Below the pieces are notes generated by a model. It was not told where the DNA came from, made no database searches, and worked only from the letters and a program-made list of their open reading frames with translations. Made by a program: the position numbers and the translations under genes. Positions 33,966 to 45,380 of a stretch of 64,000 nucleotides of DNA are shown in pieces. This DNA is from Phylloscopus collybita. Lineage: Eukaryota > Chordata > Aves > Passeriformes > Phylloscopidae. The stretch is from positions 2,422,001 through 2,486,000 of the forward strand of contig JAJNNQ010000137.1 of NCBI GenBank assembly GCA_027886175.1, read 5' to 3'. The stretch's first letter is position 1. Every line of letters starts with the position of its first letter.

Positions 33966-36900
33966 AAAGCTTACAGACATATCAGACACCTCACAGAGAC
34001 AACCCAGATGATCCAATAAACCCATGACCAGGCAGCTGAATCCCACCTGCTGTGCATGGCATGGACAGGAGATCAAGGTAAAGCTCAGCCTGAAGAACAT
34101 GTGATATGGAAAGTGGAGGATACCTGCACTAGGTAAGAGCTTCTTCACTGAGGGAGCAGAGACAGGTCAGGAATACCAGACATTATATGGGATTAGTTTG
34201 CATAGCCAGAGACAGTTCCCAAAACAAAACTGGTCTGGATCTCACAGCTCTGTGCAGGGCTGGTCCAGAGCAGTGGCTGGTGGCACGACCAGCTGTGTGC
34301 TGCCACCGTTCCCATCCCTCAAACCCCATCTCCTGCCTCCACAGAGGCAGCTCCTAGGCCTTAGGGACTGGAAACCCACCAGTGGTGTTTTGCTGCTGTT
34401 TGTTAGGCACCAGCAGACCCCTGCCAGCAGCGGTGGAAACTAAATATAAACTGGCTGGGGCTCACAGATTTCATTATCGAGCTCAGAAGAGGAAACACCT
34501 GGAGCGATGGGGAGGAGGGGCTGAGCGCAGCCAGCTCTGGAGCTTACAGGGAATACCGGCCCCAGAGGCACCCACGTTCCCATCACAGCCTCCTAACAAA
34601 TAACAGATACTGTTTTCCACTCCAGCAGCACATCCCTTCCGAGCCCCTGTCCAACCCCGGGCTGTAATTACTGCACCAGGCTCCTCATGGAGCTCTGCAG
34701 ATCCATTGCTCATCGAGGCTTTGGGGAGGGATGAGCAAAAAACGTCCCGTCCACCTGCCAGCCCTCCGTGCTGGCCAGGGTTTCCCTCACAGGGGACAGT
34801 GATGGATCCCCATCCCCCTGTCCCCACCATCACCTAACTCCTGGCATTTGCCTTTTCTCCCTTCCCAGCCTCCAGCTCCCCCTTTCCATCCCCGGCCTCC
34901 GCTCATCAAAGGGCTCTGTGTTGCGCCTGCCACCCCCTCTGAGGTCGGCACCACAAATTATCCTTTCATTCATTCCTGCCGTCGTCCCCTCGGCGCGGCG
35001 CTCAAGTCCCTGTCCCCCGCACTCCTCTGTCCAAGTTCAAAGCCGAAAACAAAAAAAATTACAGTTCTGTTCTTCCCCCCCGAAACACAGCCCGCCTGCT
35101 CTGACTTCCATCCCCGTTTTCTGCCCTTCCTTGGTGTGTTGCCCGTTCTTACAGGAAAACACCCACAATGGAAGGGATCAGAGGCGGTGGGGAGGATCAC
35201 ACAGGAGCCAGCATCCATCCAGGCAGCTGCTCCGGCTCCACCAGCCAGCAATAAAGATTTTGTTTTCCTCTCTCCCTTCACATGCTAATCACCCAGCAAG
35301 TGATTAGAGCTGCAGCCTGACTCCAAGGGAAAGAAACAGAGGCGAGGGGCCGAGAGGAATTTTTTTTCAGCGCTGGGTAGGAAGGGGGGAGAAATTGGAG
35401 GGAAAAAAAAAGGCAGCAAAATCAAGAAACGGGACTTGAAGAAGCTTCATTCCTTATGGTTGGTCACGTCCATCCCTTTCAGCATTCAATCCCAAAGTGA
35501 CCAGGCAAAGGGCCTATTAAGGATCCCTGTTTTGTTATTAGTATTCCTCCCTCCCTGCCGGAGGAGGAGGTGGCGAGGGGGCGGAAAGGGAGATGGGAGC
35601 AGGTCTGGGGAGGGCGCTGGGAAATTCCTGGCATTTTTCTGCCTTTGTGTCTGGGGGCTGAACTGAAAGGGAGGGATGCCGGGCTGCATTAAGCCTCCTG
35701 CCCCCTCCAGCAGAGAAGGGATTGCGCTCCCAGGACTGAGAGCCTCTTTATCCCTTTCCTTAGAAGGCTTCCAAGAAAAAAAACACCCTACAGATTCGTG
35801 GGGGTTTTGAGGGAGAAATGGCTCTCAAGGGAACTCTGGGTTCTCCCTGCTATCTCACTTGGTATCCCTGGCTCTTTTTGATCCCCCTAGGAAAGCAGAT
35901 CTTCTCTGTACATCCCTGGGGGCTCATGCCCTTCATTTTTCTGGCTGGTTTCCCTTCATAATTGCTCTTTGATGGGGCTCCCCTGGCTCTTCCTTTGACA
36001 CGGTTCTACAGTGCTTCTTTTCACTGTCAGCTCCCAGCTGGTCACATTTCCTCGGGGAATAACAGCCACCACCCTGGAGTTCAGCAAAGCCTGAGTCCCC
36101 AAAGTTACCGGGGGTGGATCAAGGGGGGAGAGTGGGAATGGAGGAACATTCCTAGAGAGCAGAATGACAATTGCAGCAACAGGTGATCTCTCCAGGAACT
36201 CCAGCACGAAGGTGGTGGCCCAGAGCATCGTGTCCATCACCAATGGACTTGCTCCCCATAAAATTTTTTCAGCTTTTTTCATGCTTCTGGTCTCCACAGC
36301 ATGCTGAGGCAGCAGGAGCCACACCTGAGCCCTTCCTGGCTCTTGCCTGGCTGAGGGATGCTGCCCAGCTGCTGGAGTTCAGGGAAGGAGCAAATGCCCC
36401 TGCCTCCTCCCCCTGGCCCTGCAGACGCTGTGACCCCTCAGGGGCTGCTCTCCTGCTCAGCTTTCTCTGCTGCAGACAATGGGGGCCCAGCCTGTTCTTG
36501 CACTGAAGCCATTCAGGGCTTAGAATTGTTCCCGGTGCTTTTACCTTTTCCTGCACTATTGTTTCCTCCCGAGGTGGGGGATCAGCACTGTGCCCACCCC
36601 ACGAGGGGTCAGAGTCCCGGTGATTTGCTCCAGGCCACGGTGGGGTTTTTTAACAATATTCTTCTTGTGCAAACTCTAAACTCCTATTTGACCCTTTTTG
36701 ACTCTGGCTGAGTGCAGTGATGATATTTCACTCTTTCCAGGGGTCCAAGGATGACACCCTGGGAATGGCAAATTTGGGGCCTCTGTATGCTCAGGCTGCT
36801 ATATTTTTTTCTTTTTTTTTTCTTTCCATGTGAAATCTTTTTTTTCACTTTTCAACATCAAATGTAGGCTGTCCCTTTTCCTGCTCACTTCCTGCAGACT

Positions 36901-37299
36901 AGGAAGAATATCCTTCAGCAGGTTTTCCTGGTGAGTTTTCAGTAGCATAAATCTCTGCTGGGTTCACTATCCTCCCCTTTGCCAGATCATCCCTGAACAG
37001 TCTGAGCAGAACAGGACCAGCATCACTACTCTTCTGGGAAAATCAGCCACACATTCCTGTCCTTTGTTCCCCAGCTTTAAACATTTAATTAATCCACTGC
37101 AGCCTCTGAATAAGGACAGTAGGAGAGTCTCTCCAGGAATTGGATCAGTCCCATCAGACTGGATTCTGCCCATGTGCCAACTCACCCATGTTTTTGACAG
37201 GATCCAGCAAAAGAGGCCAGGAAGTCCCCAGTGGCAGGATGACCTCACTCACTCCTGAGGTTCAAACTGCTGCTTTTTGGTGGCTGTCAGGAAGAAGTC
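33966..37299. other. unassigned stretch, locally GC-richer
   Basis: 3.3 kb free of CR1. The part at about 34,900-35,110 has some CpGs ('cctcggcgcggcgctcaag'). About 35,250-35,310 ('catgctaatcacccagcaag') and 35,500-35,550 look like possible conserved non-coding DNA. Plus frames of 179 and 146 aa at 34,768-35,307 are Pro/Ser-rich and overlap each other in two frames, so I do not call them genes. No recognised promoter or exon. Confidence 0.4.
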
Positions 37300-37900
37300 C
37301 TGTGATGGTTCTGGCTTCTTTTTCCCTGCCAGCTTTGGGATTAATACAAGGGAGTCAAAGTTCATGTTCAGACTTGGATGTTTATTATTTCTTATCCATT
37401 TACAGACACATGAGCCATGAGCTCTAACTAGCAAGTTAGAGAAATGAGGTCAAATGGAGCATGTCTCTATCTCTACCAGGTATTTTCAAGGACAACCCGT
37501 CCAATTATGAAATGCCACCTAAATTATTTTTACTTTAAACCCAATAACCAACCACTTGAAGTCTGCAATGTGGAGTCCATCAACCAATTACAGAAAACCA
37601 CCCAAACCCATGAAGAAAAAGGAAGAAGAAAGTGAAGAAGGACTCAGACAACGCCCAAAGTCCTCCACCTTGACTCACACACTTTACTTATGCTAAAAAC
37701 CTGAATCTAAGCTTTTCACCCTGTAAGATCACACAATGCTGTTCAAACTACACACCCACAACCCCAGTGCTATCACTCAATCTCAGGAGCCTGTTCCAAG
37801 GCCTCAAATCAGATGTGGTGCTTGCTTGAGGGTCAGCACCCTTGAGCACAGAAAGCCTGAAACCTTCAGCCTCCAGGGTTCCAACAAATTCCCCACAAGA
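37300..37900 (-). mobile_element. endogenous retrovirus LTR
   Basis: Minus-strand LTR. Read on the minus strand it starts near 'ttggaaccctggaggctg' or a few bases earlier. Inside are 'gtgagtcaaggtggagg' and 'ctgtaattggttgatgg', then an AATAAA signal (plus TTTATT at 37,381-37,386). It ends near 'gaagccagaaccatcaca'. The plus edges are 'tgtgatggttctggc' (about 37,312) and '...ttccaaca' or 'ccccaca' (about 37,885-37,900). I associate the wording with passerine LTRs. I could not match a target duplication. Confidence 0.6.
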
Positions 37901-37969
37901 GGCTTTGCTGTGGTCCACATCATCCCACGAGAAGATGAATGTACCTAATAGTATGAGGTTCAAGCATTA

Positions 37970-38285
37970 AGTCACAGAATCAGAGAATAGTTTGGGTTGG
38001 AAGGGACCTTTAAAAGTCCTCTGCAACGAGCAGGGACACCTTCCACAGGTTCCTCCAAGCCTGACCTGGAATGTTTCCATCTACTACCTCTCTGGGCAAC
38101 CTCTGCCAGTATTTTTTCACCCTTATTGTAAAAAATTTCTTCTTTAGAGCCAATCTGAATTGACTTTTTTTGTTTAAAACCATCACCCCTTGTCTTACCA
38201 ACACAGGCCCTGCTAAAAAGTTGGTCCCCATTTTTTTAGTATTGAAAGGAACACAACAGGGTCTCCCCAGAGCATTCTCTTCTGA
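37970..38285 (-). mobile_element. CR1 LINE 3' region
   Basis: Reverse-strand CR1: 'tcacagaatcagagaatag', 'tttgggttggaagggacc', 'ctacctctctgggcaacc', 'ccatcaccccttgtcttacc', 'aggccctgctaaaaagt'. The last phrase is shared with the CR1 at 6213-6830, so they belong to the same subfamily. Confidence 0.9.
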
Positions 38286-38520
38286 TTGAGTCCCCAGAGC
38301 TCTGCCTGGATTGATTTTCCCTGGGGGAATTATCTCACCTTATCCCACCCAGCCCACCTGCAGGACACATCTCCAATCCTTCTCTCCTTCTCCATCCCAC
38401 CAGCCCCAGGAGGAGAAAATGTGCAGGATTTTACATCATGGGGAGCTATGAACTGTGTCCAGATCTGTTTCCTGGAAAGAATTACGAGGGGCTGACACAC
38501 AGGCACACATCATCTGACAG

Positions 38521-38635
38521 CTAAAAATAGGGAGTGTGCAGCAGGAACCACCAAGCCCCACCTTGGCGCGCCCATGGAGCACCGCTGGGATGTGTTTGCA
38601 GCTACACAATGGGAGATGGGGAATGCTAAATATAG
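38521..38635. promoter_or_regulatory. paired MEF2-type sites, candidate enhancer
   Basis: Two perfect matches to the MEF2 consensus (YTAWWWWTAR): CTAAAAATAG at 38,521-38,530 and CTAAATATAG at 38,626-38,635. They lie 105 bp apart, about ten helical turns, and both are followed by GGGAG or GGAG-like bases. Between them are CpGs and 'tggagcaccgctggga'. There is no coding sequence. Motif presence is direct observation; enhancer activity is inference. Confidence 0.3.
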
Positions 38636-41600
38636 GGAGAGCTGTTCTTCAGCACACTGTGTGCTGAAGAGGTGTGGTGGGACATGTGCCATGCCAGGAG
38701 AGTGGCTTTTTGGCCAGTAAATAAGAGATGACAACAGCCAAAGGAGGAAGAGCTTCATTTATTCCTGGATACGTGCTGTCTTGTGCCGCTGTGTCCTGCC
38801 GGGAGTGACCTCAGGGAAACAGGGAGCTCTTCACCACCTCCTGCTCCTCTCCTTCCCTACTCTGCTTTCTGCTTTGGATTCATCTGTTTACCTCTCTCAG
38901 AACACTCACAAGCACCCTGTAGTGAGAATCTCTCTTGTTCATTGACAAATAAATGCCTCATATCAAGCCCACTGCACACTGGAGAGGAAACTCTCCGTGA
39001 CTAATACACCAGAGGAGGTTTCAGGCTTCCATTCTCTTTCTCACTGTTTCCTGTGATTATCCTGTGCTTTTTTAATGAAGAATGAGCAGTCCCACCCTGC
39101 CTGGTGCCGTAGGAGCTGGGGAAGCAGATGAGGAAAACTCAGTGATGTCAGATAAAAATAGGAAAAGAGAGATCCCAGCCTGGGCTGGTCACTGCAGTTT
39201 GGCCCCTCTGGTTCTCACTCATCTGGGGTTCAGCCCTCAAAAAGGACAACTAATTTGGGAACCCACTCACTCAGTTTTGAGGGTGAGGTCAGGCCTACCG
39301 TACTTTGGTTTGTTATCTGTAGAAAATGGCCATAAAATTTCCTGTTTCCCATGTTTGCCTTCCTATGTGCAGGACTAAATGCTGGTCTGTAATGCCATCA
39401 CTTGCAGACACATGAAAGAGAAAACAGTTTGAAGAGGACAAGCAGACCCTTTTTGGAGAAAATGGTGGTTTTTTTTGTAATTCAGCATGTGAACTACAAT
39501 GTTATAATATCAACCTGTTCTTTAATCCAGCATCTTGAAAAGCAACGTCAGGAGTCAACATCTGGGTTTGTCATCTACCCTGTGAATTCAGGAGCTTTGA
39601 AGGAGGTGAGGCTCTTCCTGCAGGGAGGATTCTCATGGGACAGCAGTTGTGCTCACAGTCCTGATTTCAGAGAGGTTTTTCCACATTATGAAGGAAGAAG
39701 TTTGCACTGGTCCAGATGAAGCCTTGACATTAACTAACCGTGTTCCTTAGGTCTGGGTAGGAATCAATTTTGTTCCCAAGATCTTGGAGACAAAAGGGCT
39801 GTGAGTTCTTCCAAGGTTACCTGGCTCTTCCCAGTGCTGCAGCTCCCTTATCACCCTCGTGAGCCCATCCTGCTCCTTCCACCCCAGGTATCATCAGCAT
39901 GGCTGCTGCACATGAATGGGCAACCCTGCCCTCACTGGTCATCTCAATGCCTGAGCCCACTGCCCAGAGGCTTATAAATACAGAAATATTACAGTTTCAC
40001 CTTTCCCTTGTTGACTCAGGATCCTGGGTATTTCCAAGTATGAAGGAAGTTAGTATGGCACTGCCTTCTGCATTGTGAGGGGGTGGCTGTGCCTCATCAC
40101 ACACTTCCCAGAGAAAAGAGTGAACATCCATGTTAATCTCTCTCTGTTCATCCCACCCAGGGCAATGGAGGAAAACATCTCCATCCTCTCCAGTGACTGG
40201 AGAGACCCAAAATGGAGAGACACACTTGAAAAAGTCCAGCTGCTGGTGACCCAGGAGCCACAGGAACTTTACAGTGGACATGGAGCATTTACTAATTGGG
40301 TGTGGATTGAGACTAAGCCTTTGCTCTGATTCAGGCCAAGATATATTAGGTAGAGACCAAGAGTATAGATTGAGATCAATAGTATAGATTCCATGCTCTT
40401 GGCATGGGATGGGATCCAGCTCTGGTCCTGGAGTAGGTCCATCAGACAAAGCATGGAAAGCACACCTTCTCCATCCCCTGCTGCCTGATTTGCCAAACCC
40501 AGCCAAACCCATAAGCCTGATCCATCATCAGGGCCGTGGGACCTCTCCACCATGGTCACTGCAGGTGGTGTGTTGAGGTCTAGCTGTTTGCAAGCCTGTT
40601 GGGGAAGGAATTGCAGGTTTTCTCTGAGTGGATTTGCCATTTGCTAGCAGGAAAACCAATCAAGTTCAACCTGGAGAGGGAGGTCAAAGCCTTGGATGAT
40701 CCTTTTGCATCTTTTGCAGATGTTCTCCTCAGTCCTCTCTCACACACAGGATGCAGTGACATAATGACAACTTCCTGCAGTCCCAGAAATTCAGCAAAGC
40801 TCTCCCCACAACGGGGGCCTTCCCACCATGTTTCTTACAGGAGCAGGTCCAGCCCAGCCCCCTGTTCTTCCCAGAATTTCCTTTTATTGTTAATCTCAGC
40901 AGAGTGAAACACAGACCACATCTGGAGCTCTCCTGGACACCCAACTTTCCCACCGACCACCCCGGAGAGAGGAGACCAGCCCACAAACCACAGATTGCTG
41001 GGGATTGATTTATTAATTTTCTCCTTTTTCTCTCCATTCTGGCTTTTAGTTCTTCTCTTTTTATTATCTTGGTGGAGTTGCAGCCCATCACACTGAAGAG
41101 CAGGGGTGAGTGGGGGTGTGCATCTCACTGCTGTGAGTGTCGGAGTGCCCTTGCAGATCTCCCCCCTTCAACCTGAGAGCCAAAACTGACATTTTTAGGA
41201 CAGAGCAACTCCCCTGCCGTCACCTCCTCCATCTGTGAGCTGAGTCCCTCCTCCTGCAGGTAGCAGAGAGCTGAGGCATGAAGCAGGGCTGTATCTGATG
41301 TAAAATACCAAGGTGGAGGGTTGTGGATGCTGCTAATTGTCCTTCACGAAATGTCAGCTCCCCAGGTACCTCATTAACATCCTTCACACAGCCAAGAGGA
41401 TGTGGCTTTATGCTGTGCAGGGACAGGAATGCTCTCCATGCCTGTTTGCACAGCACTGAGCAAAAGGCAGCTTTTGAATCCATTTGAGCTTTCTCAGATC
41501 CATCTGAACCACAAGAACGAGCAGTAATATTCCTTGGCTCTAATAAATCCCACCCCATTGCCAATGTCCCAGGCTAAAAGGAGAATTTCTTTTTTTCTGG

Positions 41601-43974
41601 TAGAGGCTGCAGGCATTCTGCCTCCAGGCTGGCTTGATCTCAAGGAGGTGAAGTGTTTGCACAAGGTCTCCTGGCAACAATTTCCCAGTGTCTGGGCAGT
41701 AGGTTTGGCTTAAGCTGAATCAACAGTGACTCCACATTTGGGGTGGTTTGGGTTAACATCTCCTGCCTAACTTATCCTACATCCAAGTGCCAGAGAAGAA
41801 GTTAAAGCCATCACAGATCACCAGTACCCAACTGCAACAGGAGAACCACCACACACCTTCCCCAGGGTCAGCACTTTGCTGGGAGCCCCAGCACCAGCAG
41901 AGGGGAGAGGATGACAGGATCTCACACCTTCATAGTCTTTCCTTTCCCAGCTGCTTGGAAAGCCCTGAGCTGTCTTTTCTTTTCAAACACCACACAAAAA
42001 AAAATTGTCATTCTGGGGGTGCTGCTGGTGTGGGCATCTGCACAGAACTGCAGGAATGGTGAGGAACTGGCTGGATGGAGGTTTCCCCTGCTACCTCACC
42101 TTACTTCCCCTCTTCCCCTGGATATTTATTGCTATTCTTTTGCAACTGGAGGGGGAGAGAGCTTCAGCTGTCCTCTCCTGAAGAATACTTTGTCCACAGG
42201 TTTTGATGCCAGCAGGAATTCTCCTGTCTTGCAGGGAAATTTAGCTCCATCGTTGTCAACCTTGCAATCCTTCTGCAATTCCCATTACTGCTGATGAGAG
42301 TGACGCATTTCCACTAACTGGGCGAATGTCCCTTAAATTAGTCTTCACTGAAACATGGAAGCAGGGAAATAAAAGGGAGGCAGTGCTTCAATTAGCTCCC
42401 TGTTTGTTTTCAGCTTTGTCTTTAAGTAGGAGAGCTCCACATAAAATGTTTTAAAAACCCCTCATTGCTAAGGAGGAAAAAGAGAAAATGTGTTTATCAG
42501 TGCAAAGCTTTAGTTCATGGAAATAGTAACATTTATAATTTCCACTGCATGTTCTTTCTGTAAATGTCAAAACCTTTCATAGAGCCAGCCCATGACCATC
42601 TTGTTAACCTTGTTGAGATGCAGGATTTAACTTGGAGTTTTGGTGTTGGGAAACTGAGGAACTGGGAGGGAAAATCACATTTTAAAAACTAAACCAACAT
42701 GAGCATTAGAAATGAGACCTAGGAGTGGGGTTCACCTCATCTGACTGCCAGAAGTGACTCATCTGGCCTAACTTGGATTCCCACTACAGAAGTGAATTCC
42801 CCTTTCCAAAAGCACCTTTCTCACCTTAATTTACCACAAACAAACACCAGCATAGGGATTGTGGGCGCTGGGGTGACACAGGATTCACACCAGCTAGTAT
42901 CCCAGGGAGGGGGTTTGGGGTGGAAGGAAGCCTTCTGAGGTGGTTCATGTCTCAGCAACCCATGGCTTGCACCAGGCATAAAGGAAACTGCTCACAAGGC
43001 AGCTGGGAGCACCAGCCCCATAGTGGACATTGGAGTAGGGAAGAGGAAATAAGATTTCTGATAGTGCTGGAGGAACTAGAGGGGTCAACCACTATTCTGG
43101 GACATGAAGCTTTCATTTGACCCCTTCTTTCCTCTTTAATTTTCACCCATGTCTAAAAAAGCACAAGGGAAAGCAGGAGGGCAGCAACTGAAACAAAGTC
43201 CAGGACAAGGAGAGAGAGAGACAAACAAACAGGGATTTGCCCGAGGCTACCTGACCCAACCCAACCTTCTGGCCCTCACTCCCAGCCCTCACTGTCCTCC
43301 AGGCACCCTCACGAAGCCCCAACACATCCTAAATGCTCCATGGAGGGGGGGATCCACAAAGGCAAACCGCAAGCTCCCTCCCATCCCCTTGCCCATTTCA
43401 GGCTCTGAAAAATTCCCCTCATCTCTAATAATTCAACGAGCTTTGTTATGACAGGGCAATGCACTTAATGGAGAGTGAAATTGAAGAAGAATGTGTGGAA
43501 GTTGCAGCCTTTATCTCTAAAACAAATAGTGAATTCCTCAGGGCTGCTGCAGCCCCAAACAATGATCCGAGCTGCCGGACCTTTGCGGGTTGCCTTGGTA
43601 ACTTCCAGGCTTTTTTGGGGGCAGATCCTTGTCAGAGGGAAGAGGTGGTGGCCAAGCCACTCCCAAGAGATGTGGAGTTGGTGTTGGGTGAGCAGTGTGT
43701 GCTCAAATGGTAGAAGATATTTAGGTTGTAGAGGTGTGCTGCACCCAAGGGTCTTCTTGGGAAATTCCCACTTCACCCAGACTTCAAGGAGTTTCTCTGC
43801 TCCATTTAGAAGGAGGTATTGGTATTGGTGATCCCTTGTCCAGCAAAATGGCACAATCCATCCCAAATTTCTTTTAGAGGTCTTCCACTGGTCCTTCACA
43901 GCCCACAGACCTCTGCAGGAGTGTGTGGGGAGGGTGAACACAAAGGATTTTGGAGCAGGAGTCATCCACTCACT
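38636..43974. other. long unassigned single-copy stretch
   Basis: 5.3 kb with no CR1 or LTR recognised. Frames at 39,997-40,512 (minus, 171 aa) and 43,465-44,094 (minus, 209 aa) are the longest. Neither shows domain motifs or splice context, and the second runs into a CR1. AT-rich DNA near 42,330-42,620 could hold conserved non-coding sequence. Confidence 0.4.
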
Positions 43975-44200
43975 GTGGCCTTGGAAGAAGAGTTTGTATT
44001 GCTCTCTACACCTGCCCAAGGAGGGAAAGTGCAGAGCCAGGTGCTGAGCTCTAACCCCAGACATCCAGTGACAGGACGTGTTGGAATGGTTCAAAAATGC
44101 ATCAGGAGAGGTTCAGACTGGACATGAGGAAGCATTTCTTTACCAAGAGGGTGGCTAAACACTGCAGCAGCCTCCCTGGCAGGAATGTTGGCAGCTTGCT
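43975..44200 (+). mobile_element. CR1 LINE fragment, old
   Basis: Plus-strand, diverged CR1: 'tttgtattgctctctacacc', 'ccagtgacaggacgtgttgg', 'gttcagactggacatgagg', 'aagcatttctttaccaagag', 'gcagcctccctggcagg'. It lacks its 3' end. Confidence 0.65.
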
Positions 44201-44246
44201 GAAAATGAGGTTTGTCACTTTTTCTCTTGAGAAGTTAAAACCAAGA

Positions 44247-44530
44247 GAATGAGAAGGGTCTTTTTCTCCAGGCAACAAAGGACAGAATGAGAGGACACAG
44301 TCTCAAGCTGCATCAAGGGAAGTATAAGTTGGATACTAGGAAAAAGTTTTTCACAGAAAGAGTGATAAAGGACTGGAATGGCCTGCCTGGGGAGGTCACC
44401 ATGCCTGGATGTGTTTAAAAAAAGACTGGATGTGGCACTGGTGCCATGGTTTAGTTGAGGTGTTAGGGATGGGTTGGACTTGATGATCTTGAAGGTCTCT
44501 TCTAACCTAGAAATTCTGTGATTCTGTGAA
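44247..44530 (+). mobile_element. CR1 LINE 3' end
   Basis: Plus-strand CR1 of the same subfamily as 3172-3450: 'agggtctttttctccaggc', 'ggacagaatgagaggacac', 'gactggaatggcctgcctgg', 'cttgaaggtctcttctaac', tail 'attctgtgattctgtg'. A short deletion removes part of the 'ggtggtggag' block. Confidence 0.92.
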
Positions 44531-45129
44531 ATTACACCTGTTTGACTGGTCAAGTGCAGAGAAAAGTGGAAGAACAGAAGTCTTCAAAATGAGACCACAG
44601 CTGAGATCAGGAGATTATTTCAGAACTGAGGGCTGAACCTGGATTTTATAAGTCTTTGTCTAATACCAAGAGGATTTTTGCCTCTCCACTCACAGAAGTT
44701 CAGGAAAAGACAGCTGGCATGGTGAGTATCCTGGCATGAGCAGTATCCTGGGCTGTTTTTGGCTTCCTCAAGACAATTCCTGCTCCTGAGTCAAGCTGCA
44801 TCTTGTTTCCCTCTTCTGGGTCAGGTCCAGGCTAAGGAACAGACTCCCACGTGAGACTTCTGACTCCCCATCTTCTGAAATACAAACATCAGACCTCAGG
44901 TATTTTTGTCTCTGGATGAAAGGAGGGTTGTTTGGCTTTGATTTGTTTGGTTGGTTTGTTGTTGTTGTTGTTTTTTTTTCCTTTGGTTTCTTTTTTTTTT
45001 TTTTTTGCTTTCCTTCCTGAAATAGCCTCTAGTGATCTTCAACCCAGGAGTCCACAGGCTGTTGCTCACACTGTTGCTCACGTCAGAGGTATCAGCCCTT
45101 CATCTTCCCCATCTTAACCCCAAGTTTGA
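44531..45129. other. unassigned stretch with GTT/T tracts
   Basis: A (GTT)n run lies at about 44,956-44,970, followed by T runs at 44,971-44,979 and 44,991-45,006. No gene recognised. Confidence 0.5.
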
Positions 45130-45380
45130 ATTCCAGACATCATTACTTGGTGCCCAGTCGCACAAGGAGATGGGTGACGACATTCAATAAAATCGGATTA
45201 CTGGCAAGTTAAATGATCCCAGGCTGGCTCTCAGCCCGAGGATTTTCAGGCTGCTCAGGCTTCCCTCGGTCATTTTCTCTGAGAGGAGGTAAATATTGCC
45301 AGGCTGCCTGGAGACGTCAGTCAAATGTTGTGACGAATCTGAACGCAGCCAAGAAGGAATTACAAGGTGCAGAGAAGATA
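45130..45380. other. CpG-retaining patch with CRE-like site
   Basis: About eight CpGs in 230 bp of otherwise CpG-poor DNA. It includes 'ggagacgtcagtc' (a near CRE) at about 45,311 and 'aaaatcggattactgg'. A plus frame of 132 aa crosses it, but no splice signals frame it. This is a candidate conserved element only. Confidence 0.25.

Noticed and set aside
34768..35307. 179- and 146-residue plus-strand frames
   Set aside because: Overlapping frames with Pro/Ser-rich composition in GC-rich DNA, no splice-bounded exon and no conserved motif visible.
39997..40512. 171-residue minus-strand frame
   Set aside because: No recognisable motif or flanking gene structure; within chance expectation.
43465..44094. 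209-residue minus-strand frame
   Set aside because: No domain, no splice context, overlaps a CR1 fragment; a frame of this length is not improbable in 64 kb.
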